NCBI RefSeq assembly: GCF_022811685.1
Contig: NZ_CP094532.1
Location: 1,327,501-1,391,500 of the forward strand
From: Chryseobacterium suipulveris
Lineage (GTDB): Bacteria; Bacteroidota; Bacteroidia; Flavobacteriales; Weeksellaceae
Length of the DNA stretch: 64,000 bases
Direction of reading: 5' to 3'
In this document: positions 1-5,700 of the stretch, one piece after another
Numbering within the stretch: position 1 is the stretch's first letter
Layout: every line of letters begins with the position of its first letter
Program-made: the position numbers and the translations under genes
The notes under the pieces: generated by a model
Told to the model about the DNA's origin: nothing
What the model saw: the letters and a program-made list of their open reading frames with translations, nothing else
The model's database searches: none

Positions 1-1
1 T

Positions 2-481
2 GCTGTCAACTTTTTTAAAAATTTTCCTTCTTAATTCGTTCTCATTTGAATTCGGCTTTCCTAAAATAAATCCAATCCATTTTGTTGAGTTTTTATTTTC
101 TGTTGATAAATAGATAGAGTCAATATTGGATTGATTATTATTTTGAAAAGCAATTTTTCCATCTATTCTGTCAAGAATATAAATTTCAGATTTTTCAATA
201 TTATTTCGGAATTTATCCATTGCATAATCTGACAATTTAGTTCCATCTTCAAATTTTACAATTTGATTTAGTATACCTTTTTTTCTTTGAAAATCAACAA
301 ATAGAATTCCATTTTTAGGGATTTTATATTCTATGTTTTGTTTATTATAATCAATATTTTTTTTCTGTCGATAAATTACAATAAAATTATTCACATTGTT
401 AGGAACAGTAAAAATTTCTTTAGGATTTTCCTTTTTACAACCTAAAAATAATATTAAAAATATTACTAAAATTTTATTCAA
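2..481 (-). CDS. Cassette 8: small lipoprotein, unknown role (3' end outside window)
   Basis: An open frame runs leftward from a TTG codon at 481-479 to the window edge, 160 codons with no stop. The first residues form a short hydrophobic signal (MNKILVIFLILFLG) followed at once by Cys, which suggests a lipoprotein lipobox. The mature part is rich in Lys, Asn and Ile, without a domain I recognise. There is no in-frame ATG upstream, so TTG is the best start. The start lies 27 bp inside the cassette boundary at 507/508. It is the distal visible cassette and its own attC lies off the left edge. Confidence 0.65.
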   Translation of the reverse strand, partial: MNKILVIFLILFLGCKKENPKEIFTVPNNVNNFIVIYRQKKNIDYNKQNIEYKIPKNGILFVDFQRKKGILNQIVKFEDGTKLSDYAMDKFRNNIEKSEIYILDRIDGKIAFQNNNQSNIDSIYLSTENKNSTKWIGFILGKPNSNENELRRKIFKKVDS

Positions 482-500
482 CGTAGTTTTGGTATTATGT

Positions 501-698
501 CGTATAACGGAAAAAGTATTTGCGAAGGGCGGGCTAAATTTAACTGAAAGTTCAATTTCGACCGAACGAAGCAAATTGCTTTTTCAGATTGTTAAATTAC
601 AAAAAAATACAATATGAAAAGCAAGTTGCGACTAAATATATCGGGTTTTTCTATTATATATTCAACCCCGCCTTTTGCAAATACTATGTTAGCTGTAG
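501..698 (-). repeat. attC7-like recombination site
   Basis: Long imperfect inverted repeat. In cassette orientation (minus strand) it opens with CAGCTAAC (688-695), has an arm GTATTTGC-AAAA-GGCGGG paired with CCCGCC-CTTC-GCAAATAC, and closes with GTTATACG (501-508). The crossover is expected between 507 and 508. The central loop of about 115 nt is AT-rich and carries a secondary hairpin (GCAATTTGC-type arms around 570-625). Confidence 0.8.
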
Positions 699-1136
699 TA
701 ATTTTTCTTTGATTTATTTCAGCAAATTTATTACTTTTTAATATTAAGGGGATTAATAATGAACTAAGTAATATAAATAATGTAAAAAATTTATCAAGAA
801 TTTTAGTTTTCTTGTTTCTTCTTGGAGTGAGAGTCTTTCCAACAACTTCTATAATTATATTTCTATTATAAATTTTTCTTATTAAAAAATTGAAAATATT
901 GTAAGAACTATAAAAATTATTGGAGAAAAATAATATGTTTCAAGAGTTAAGGTGTTAAATCGGATTATTCCAATTACACTTAGGAATAATGAGATTAGTA
1001 TATATTTTAATGAAGATTTAAATTCAAATAATTGATGATATTCATGTAGATTATTTTGTTTGTTCTTTTTCTCAATTAGAAAAATTATGAATCCGAATCC
1101 AATTAAAATGGAAAGTATTGTTAAGAATGAATTCAT
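592..1136 (-). pseudogene. Cassette 7: small membrane protein, probably frameshifted
   Basis: The frame starting at ATG 1136 encodes 84 residues with two or three hydrophobic segments and stops at 882-884, inside a run of six T on the coding strand (884-889). Adding one T continues the frame for about 97 further codons (through I-R-K-I-Y-N-R-N and another hydrophobic segment) to a stop at 592-594 inside attC7. The pieces together would make a membrane protein of about 181 residues. The downstream frame has no start codon of its own, which supports a frameshift. I do not recognise the family. A genuine 84-residue protein is the alternative. Confidence 0.5.
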
Positions 1137-1168
1137 TTTCTATTTAAACGTCATTTTTGGAATTATTA

Positions 1169-1367
1169 CAGCTAACGGAAAAAGTATTGGCGAAGTGCGG
1201 GCTAAAAATGAACGACTGTTCAATTTTCGAACAAGCGGAGCCGATATTTTTTCCATGAAACTAAACTACAAAAATAATGTGGAATGGAAAAATAGCGGCG
1301 GCTAAATGTGACAAATCTTTCAATTATCCCTTCACCCCGCATTTTGCCAATACTATGTTAGCTGCAG
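1169..1367 (-). repeat. attC6-like recombination site
   Basis: Cassette-orientation ends are GCAGCTAAC (1357-1365) and GTTAGCTG (1169-1176). The arms are GTATTGGC-AAAA-TGCGGG and CCCGCA-CTTC-GCCAATAC. On the displayed strand the four unequal positions become G:T or A:T pairs, so that strand folds into an uninterrupted stem. The crossover lies between 1175 and 1176. Confidence 0.85.
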
Positions 1368-1373
1368 TGTCTT

Positions 1374-1790
1374 TTATTCAGTCAATTTTATCACTTTAGT
1401 TTTTGCAAGTAAATCACCCAATCGCTGGCTTTCTGGCGAATTTTTAATAATAATTATTCCAACCAAACCGAAGAGAGACATATCAATTGGATCGAGTAAA
1501 TGTCTTAAAAATGATTGTTTAAAGTCAATATTCTTTTCAGTATTTAAATCAACAGGTTTAAGTTTCATCAAATAATTTCCCAAAGTTGAATTCAGGGTTG
1601 ATTCAATAACACAAAAATAGAAAAACCAAAAAATAAAGATTGGAATTGCTTTTAGTCCATTTACGGAATATTCGCCTAATTCATTTTTTTCTCCAAAAGT
1701 AAAAATGTAAATGCAAGTTAAAGTCAAAACAATTGAATAATCAATAACTCCAGCAATAATTCTAGATATTAGATATTTTTCTTTTTTCAA
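1374..1790 (-). CDS. Cassette 6: RDD-family membrane protein
   Basis: 138 residues. The N-terminal region has the RDD-family pattern, with an Arg in the first hydrophobic segment (S-R-I-I-A-G-V-I-D-Y) and Asp further along it. A second membrane segment follows at about 48-68, then an LGN-Y-L-M-K-L-K-P-V-D loop typical of RDD proteins, and a third segment at about 103-118. RDD proteins are inner-membrane proteins of mostly unclear role, and some have been linked to ion or small-molecule transport. The gene is the only one in its cassette (1176-1846), ends 10 bp before the attC6 end box and starts 56 bp after the cassette boundary. No Shine-Dalgarno sequence is visible. Confidence 0.8.
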   Translation of the reverse strand: MKKEKYLISRIIAGVIDYSIVLTLTCIYIFTFGEKNELGEYSVNGLKAIPIFIFWFFYFCVIESTLNSTLGNYLMKLKPVDLNTEKNIDFKQSFLRHLLDPIDMSLFGLVGIIIIKNSPESQRLGDLLAKTKVIKLTE

Positions 1791-1838
1791 TTTTTAGTTT
1801 TTTAAGAATTTGGATTTTAGCGGAGTCTTTCTGACATT

Positions 1839-1976
1839 GCAGCTAACGGTTTGGGTATTGCCGAAGGCGGGGATTTTTAGCACAAAAGTTCAATCGAAGA
1901 ACGAAAGTTGAACCTTTCACAAATGCCCAATAGAAGCCGTTCAGCCCCGCTTTTGGCAATACCATGTTGTACGACG
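1839..1976 (-). repeat. attC5-like recombination site
   Basis: A shorter site (138 bp). Cassette-orientation ends are GTCGTACAAC (1966-1975) and GTTAGCTGC (1839-1847). The stem is GGTATTGCC-AAAA-GCGGGG with CCCCGC-CTTC-GGCAATACC. The leading box reads GTTGTAC rather than GTTAnnT, so the trinucleotide after GTT varies between cassettes. The crossover lies between 1846 and 1847. Confidence 0.85.
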
Positions 1977-1979
1977 TAG

Positions 1980-2843
1980 TTATGTTTTGAATTTTAGTTC
2001 GGTTAAATATTTTCGTATGTCTTTTTCTAATTTATCATGGTATTTATAATCTAGTTTTTTAGATAATTCTGTTCCTATTTCAGAAACTAAATCAACCATT
2101 GAAAATAGAGCAGTCCAATTGTCTTCTATATTACTTCCTGAAAATGTGTTTTCTGTTTTTGCCCACATTTCTTGGTTTAGATACTTTTTGAATAGCCTTC
2201 CGTATTTATTGGTTGTTACGTTCCAATTGTGTTCACTTGCAATGAACCATTCAATTAAGGGAACTAAATATCCGGTGCGAATTACTGTTTCTGACATATA
2301 TTTTGCATAGAATATTTCGTCTCTCGCAAGACATTTAGCCACATAAGTCGTGTCCCACCAAAAGTCATTGAGTAAATTATTAAATTCTTTTTCAGTCGGT
2401 TTTTTGATAATAGAAACTTGATAAGTAGGTTTCAACATTTGGGTTGTAATACCATCTTTGTCAATCAGAATTTTATAGCCAATGTCCCAATCTTCGGGTA
2501 ATTCTTTTTGTTCAGTTTCTTGTATGAAATTTGATTTGCTATAAAGTTTAAAATCTGCTTTTACTCCATCCTCATAAAGAACCATTTTCATTGCGTGTTT
2601 ATTATCAAATGCGTTTTCGTCCTCTTCAATCATCGCAATTGGATTTCCGAAGTTAAGCGTCCAGCTTTTGTCTGAAATATAGTTTGCGTTATTCTCAAAA
2701 ATAAACTCAATGTCTAAATCGCTAAATTCGTCAACAGGTGCTAAAGGATTTACGAGTGAACTTGTCAAAAGTAGGACTCTGACATCTTCATTTTTTTTCG
2801 CCCACTCAATAATTGATTTTAGTTTTTCGTCTCTAACGTTCAT
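1980..2843 (-). CDS. aadS: Cassette 5: aminoglycoside 6-adenylyltransferase, AadS type
   Basis: 287 residues, matching the length and opening (MNVRDEKLKSIIEWAKKNED) that I recall for AadS of Bacteroidota. It belongs to the ANT(6)/streptomycin adenylyltransferase family, which transfers AMP from ATP to the 6-hydroxyl of streptomycin and inactivates it. The nucleotidyltransferase signature is visible as LLTSSLVNP (about 24-32) followed by F-S-D-L-D-I-E (about 40-46), with metal-binding Asp residues, and a further Asp in V-K-A-D-F-K-L (about 96-102). The gene fills its cassette: it begins 32 bp after the boundary and stops 4 bp before the attC5 end box. The reading frame is intact. Expression probably depends on the array promoter at 5567-5597. 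Whether it confers resistance cannot be seen from sequence. Confidence 0.88.
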   Translation of the reverse strand: MNVRDEKLKSIIEWAKKNEDVRVLLLTSSLVNPLAPVDEFSDLDIEFIFENNANYISDKSWTLNFGNPIAMIEEDENAFDNKHAMKMVLYEDGVKADFKLYSKSNFIQETEQKELPEDWDIGYKILIDKDGITTQMLKPTYQVSIIKKPTEKEFNNLLNDFWWDTTYVAKCLARDEIFYAKYMSETVIRTGYLVPLIEWFIASEHNWNVTTNKYGRLFKKYLNQEMWAKTENTFSGSNIEDNWTALFSMVDLVSEIGTELSKKLDYKYHDKLEKDIRKYLTELKFKT

Positions 2844-2867
2844 TTTGTGCGGTTCGGTTTTACTATG

Positions 2868-3063
2868 TCGTACAACGGAAAAGGGCTTTGCGAGGTGCGG
2901 GCTACTGCAACCGAAATTTCAAGAGGTGACCGAACGCTAGCAAAAACCATTTTCATTTTTTCAAATTTACAAAAAAAATGAAATGGTTTTTTGCGGGTAC
3001 TGCTTAAAAGTTTTCTGAGATTTCCTTCAATCCCGCATCTTGCAAAACCCATGTTACCTGCAG
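2868..3063 (-). repeat. attC4-like recombination site
   Basis: Cassette-orientation ends are CTGCAGGTAAC (3053-3063) and GTTGTACGAC (2867-2876). The arms are GGGTTTTGC-AAGA-TGCGGGA and GCCCGCA-CCTC-GCAAAGCCC. Both sides of the usual wobble patch have changed together (GAGG with TCTT on the displayed strand), preserving pairing. The loop has a long internal hairpin (AACCATTTCATTTTT-type arms, 2946-2992). Confidence 0.85.
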
Positions 3064-3068
3064 TTTTT

Positions 3069-3449
3069 TTATGAGTTGTTATTTTCAAAACTTTTCCAAT
3101 TATTTTCAAACTCATTTTTGTCAATTTTTTGAAATTTAAATAATTCCTTGAAATCGAAATATTTCAAGTTATTATCTGTCCAAAATCCATAATTATTCTT
3201 CCACGGCATAACCATAATTGGTTCATTTTGATTATTTATTCCGATTTCTCTTATCGGAATACCTTCTTCATCAAATTCAATTAGCCAAGTTTCAATATTT
3301 GAAATTTTTTTATCAAAATCAGGGTTTGCTTTAGGAATTACTATACTAGTTAATTTTTCCAAAATTTTTAAGAAAATATTCGTTTCCGATTTTTGCAAAT
3401 TTGATTTTTGTTCAAAGTTAATTTTGAGATAGTTTCTTTTAAGCATCAT
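3069..3449 (-). CDS. Cassette 4, second gene: hypothetical protein
   Basis: 126 residues, unrecognised. It is Asn-, Lys- and Ile-rich at the N-terminus. Residues 55-105 form a compact acidic and aromatic stretch (WLIEFDEEGIPIREIG, then V-M-P-W-K-N-N-Y-G-F-W) of the kind seen in small immunity-like or SMI1-like single-domain proteins, but I cannot assign it. The start overlaps the end of the preceding gene by 11 bp, so the two are translationally coupled, and the stop lies 6 bp from the attC4 end box. No signal peptide or membrane segment is visible. Confidence 0.6.
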   Translation of the reverse strand: MMLKRNYLKINFEQKSNLQKSETNIFLKILEKLTSIVIPKANPDFDKKISNIETWLIEFDEEGIPIREIGINNQNEPIMVMPWKNNYGFWTDNNLKYFDFKELFKFQKIDKNEFENNWKSFENNNS

Positions 3450-3753
3450 TTTTAGCGTAATAAATTAGACGCTCTACTTTTTTGTCATCAGATTTATATT
3501 CTTCCATTTGAGTTAAATCATTATAAAAGTCTTGAAGCACAAACATTTCTAAAAAATAATCGAAATTGGTACAATATTTTTCCGTTAATTCTTGCAGCTT
3601 TAAATTCTCCATTTCCTCAACAGGAATTTCTAAAGCGATAGCGTTGGAATTATGTTGAAAATTTTCGCCAATTTTTTGAGCAAAAACCACATTAATATAT
3701 TCTTCGGTATCTTCAAAAGAATTACAGCCTAAAATTATGTCTTTTAAATTCAT
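3439..3753 (-). CDS. Cassette 4, first gene: hypothetical protein
   Basis: 104 residues, unrecognised, acidic (many Glu and Asp) and soluble by appearance. It begins 43 bp after the cassette boundary at 3796/3797 and overlaps the next gene by 11 bp, making this a two-gene cassette. The gene pair could be a small module whose products act together. That is an inference from coupling only. Confidence 0.6.
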   Translation of the reverse strand: MNLKDIILGCNSFEDTEEYINVVFAQKIGENFQHNSNAIALEIPVEEMENLKLQELTEKYCTNFDYFLEMFVLQDFYNDLTQMEEYKSDDKKVERLIYYAKNDA

Positions 3754-3788
3754 TTTCAGTCTTTTAATGCGGATTTTTGGTTAAAATT

Positions 3789-3989
3789 GCAGGTAACGGA
3801 AAAAGTATTGGCGAAGGACGGGCTACTTTGCTGAAAATTTCAAAGGAAGACCGTACCTGAGCAAAATGCTTTTTCAGATTTCTAAATTACTAAAAAAAGA
3901 AATATGAAAAGCATTTTTGCGGATATTGTTAACTGAATTCTCATAGACAATATTCACCCCGTCTTTTGCCAATACACTGTTATCTGCTG
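3789..3989 (-). repeat. attC3-like recombination site
   Basis: Cassette-orientation ends are CAGCAGATAAC (3979-3989) and GTTACCTGC (3789-3797). The arms are GTATTGGC-AAAA-GACGGGG and CCCGTC-CTTC-GCCAATAC. The TAA within the opening box is the stop codon of the HNH gene that precedes it. The loop carries an AAATGC...GCATTT hairpin. Confidence 0.85.
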
Positions 3990-4423
3990 TTTCTTTTTGC
4001 GGTTTTTTTAATTTTTGAGTTTTTAGCGCGGACTTTTAGCGCATTTTTTGTCCTTTTTTCAATCATTTTAGCATTTTTAATGTTCCATTCGCTTCTCGTA
4101 ATCCATTTCAAATTATCAGCACGATTATTCAGAGGATTTCCGTCAATGTGTTCCAATAAAATTTGGTCTTCGCTCGGTTCGGGAAGAAAATTTTCAGCAA
4201 CTAATTTATTCAGGCTGAAATATTTAACGGTTGTATTTTTATTTTCAGTTTTTGAGAAAGCAACTTGCGCTGTAAATCCACCAACCAAAGAAGGCTTCAA
4301 AAATTTTGTTTCTTTTTGTTTCTCAACGCCGTTTTTGTCCACATATTTTTTTCCAATTCGTCTTACATTCCCGAAGTTGGAAATTTCGTAATTAAATTCT
4401 TTATGTTTTTTCCAAATTTCCAT
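3980..4423 (-). CDS. Cassette 3: NUMOD4/HNH endonuclease-like protein
   Basis: 147 residues. The N-terminus (about 1-35: EIWKKHKEFNYEISNFGNVR) matches the NUMOD4 module found in homing-type endonucleases. Residues about 75-112 give the HNH_3 pattern L-L-E-H-I-D-G-N-P-L-N-N then N-L-K-W, with the metal-binding His and Asn residues present. The C-terminal 35 residues are strongly basic. Such proteins usually cut DNA and often travel with phages or introns. As the only gene of an integron-type cassette it is unusual. It starts 53 bp after the cassette boundary and its stop codon lies in the attC3 end box. Confidence 0.8.
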   Translation of the reverse strand: MEIWKKHKEFNYEISNFGNVRRIGKKYVDKNGVEKQKETKFLKPSLVGGFTAQVAFSKTENKNTTVKYFSLNKLVAENFLPEPSEDQILLEHIDGNPLNNRADNLKWITRSEWNIKNAKMIEKRTKNALKVRAKNSKIKKTAKRNSR

Positions 4424-4467
4424 TAAAATTCTCTCAAGTCTTATTGATACGCTGTTTTAGTGAAATA

Positions 4468-4674
4468 GCAGATAACGGGAAACGTATTGCTGAAGTGCGG
4501 GCTTTTACACCTGAAATTTCTACTAAAAACTGCACGAAGCAAAAAATGTTTACCGCTGACTAAATTAATAAAAAAATGGAGGCGGAAACATTTTTTGCGA
4601 CTAAATTTCACAAAATTTTCAACGCAAGAGCCTTCAATCCCGCATTTTAGCAATACGATGTTATGTGATGTGGC
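4468..4674 (-). repeat. attC2-like recombination site
   Basis: Cassette-orientation ends are CATCACATAAC (4660-4670) and GTTATCTGC (4468-4476). The arms are CGTATTGCT-AAAA-TGCGGGA and GCCCGCA-CTTC-AGCAATACG. The loop has an internal hairpin built on AAAAATGTTT and AAACATTTTTT around 4543-4595. Confidence 0.85.
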
Positions 4675-5085
4675 AATTTTCCATAATTTTTTATTCAGTT
4701 AGATTCAGTTTTCAGAAGTTTCATTCAGCAAAGTTTTTAAAATTCAGCGTTATTTTTAAAAGTCAATCGCGAATTTATTCACACAGTTAAAATTTCAGAA
4801 CGCTAAAATTCAAAAATTTTTTCGGAAAGATTTTGCGTAGGATTTTCAGTCAGAATTTTTTATCAGAGTGATTTTGAAGCGTTAAATTGTTTTCACGCAC
4901 ATTTTCCGTTAGTGATATGGTGTCAGAAATCAGTTTTTTAAGTCAAGTCCGAATTTTATTCAGTCAGTCATGTTTGAAAATGAATTCAGACCTTGTTTTC
5001 ACGCATTTTTGGTCTGGATTCAGTTTCTTTTTTATTCACTCAAAATCGTGGAGTTTATTTCGGAGCGTGATTTTTGATGCCATAT
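4675..5085. other. Cassette 2 interior without a convincing gene
   Basis: About 410 bp of AT-rich DNA between attC2 and attC1. On the minus strand the longest frames are very short (for example 15 codons from the ATG near 5082), and no plus-strand frame stays inside the cassette. It contains two copies of TTGTTTTCACGCA (near 4888 and 4991), and at 4905-4920 a plus-strand TTCCGTTAGTGATATGG that imitates, in the opposite orientation, the closing end of attC1. It may encode an RNA, a promoter or a very small peptide, or be decayed. Confidence 0.5.
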
Positions 5086-5178
5086 CACATAACGGGAAAG
5101 GGCTTTGCGAAGTTACGCCAAAAACGAGGCTGCCATAGCTTTGGAGGCGTAATTTTGCAAAACCCATGTTATCTGCTG
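5086..5178 (-). repeat. attC1-like recombination site (shortest)
   Basis: Only 93 bp. Cassette-orientation ends are CAGCAGATAAC (5168-5178) and GTTATGTGA (5085-5093). The arms are GGGTTTTGC-AAAA-TTACGCC and GGCGTAA-CTTC-GCAAAGCCC, and the loop between them is about 30 nt. As the first site after attI it closes the most recently integrated cassette. Confidence 0.85.
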
Positions 5179-5331
5179 TTTTTGTTTAATATTCATACCG
5201 CTAATCTACAAAAACAGTTTCAGTTTTATCTCCAATCTGCTTGTTTTTTTTCGTTTTTTTATTTTGCAAAACCCCGCTTTGCGAAGTCATAAAACGAAGA
5301 GAGGAAAATCTCAGTGTCAAAAATTTTTGTT

Positions 5332-5469
5332 TTAAGCCACCGAAGGAAAATCCATGGTGTTGACTTTGTCATTTTTTTTCGGTAACTTCGCCAAACTTAA
5401 TAGCGAGTATTCGCTTTGAAAGTAAACTTTCAGCAAAGATCTCTTTGTAAGTTTGACAGCGAAATCCAT
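5332..5469 (-). CDS. Cassette 1: possible small protein
   Basis: A frame of 45 codons starts at ATG 5469, preceded by AAGGAAGT, a better ribosome site than is usual here, and ends at TAA 5332-5334. The product would be basic at the N-terminus and has no recognised domain. It reads in the same direction as the other cassette genes and lies wholly within cassette 1 (5093-5562). The rest of the cassette (5179-5331) shows only a short attC-arm-like fragment at 5266-5287 (TTTTGCAAAACCCCGCTTTG). Coding status is uncertain. Confidence 0.3.
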   Translation of the reverse strand: MDFAVKLTKRSLLKVYFQSEYSLLSLAKLPKKNDKVNTMDFPSVA

Positions 5470-5554
5470 ACTTCCTTTCGCTTAATCTCAAAAATTTTTT
5501 CCGCTAAAATCCAACCTGATTTTCCTCTAAAAACCGCAATATTGGTATAAAATT

Positions 5555-5570
5555 GCAGATAACTCTCAAA
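5555..5570 (-). other. attI-like insertion site
   Basis: In cassette orientation the sequence reads GAGAG-GTTATCTGC-type across the joint: the G at 5563 belongs to the platform and TTATCTGC (5562-5555) is the leading end of cassette 1. TTATCTGC is complementary to the GCAGATAAC that opens attC1, as expected if cassette 1 was inserted here. Unlike the attC sites, no long inverted repeat is present on the recombinase side, matching the simple double-stranded attI of integrons. Confidence 0.7.
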
Positions 5571-5597
5571 TATACGCATAAATCCCATTACAACAAA
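5567..5597 (-). promoter_or_regulatory. Array promoter (Pc-like) facing the cassettes
   Basis: On the minus strand a TTTG (5594-5597) is followed after exactly 19 bp by TATATTTG (5574-5567), a match to the Bacteroidota -33 and -7 boxes (TTTG and TAnnTTTG). Transcription would begin about at the attI joint and run into cassette 1 and onward. This corresponds in position to the Pc promoter of integrons. Confidence 0.7.
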
Positions 5598-5667
5598 CAA
5601 TTTATGCGATATTTTCAAAAAGCTGTAAATCAATAACATAAGCTGTGTTTTTAATAAAAAAAATTGC

Positions 5668-5675
5668 TATTTTTG
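5668..5675 (+). promoter_or_regulatory. Probable -7 box of the recombinase gene
   Basis: TATTTTTG fits TAnnTTTG and lies 26 bp before the ATG at 5701. The -33 region (around 5645-5648, TGTG) is a weak match. The promoter is back to back with the array promoter, with about 70 bp between the -7 boxes. Confidence 0.45.
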
Positions 5676-5700
5676 TTTTGGATAATAAAAATACGTAGTG

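Noticed and set aside
2840..3124. 94-codon frame across attC4, and similar frames at 4441-4653 and 4487-4702
   Set aside because: These translate the palindromes themselves, on both strands, and overlap better-supported genes or sites.
501..5178. CRISPR array
   Set aside because: The repeats are long palindromes with variable loops, spacing is hundreds of bases, the intervening DNA carries genes, and no cas genes are present.
5430..5639. 69-codon minus-strand frame crossing the attI joint
   Set aside because: It starts inside the recombinase promoter, spans the insertion point and has no recognised product. It would change with every cassette inserted.
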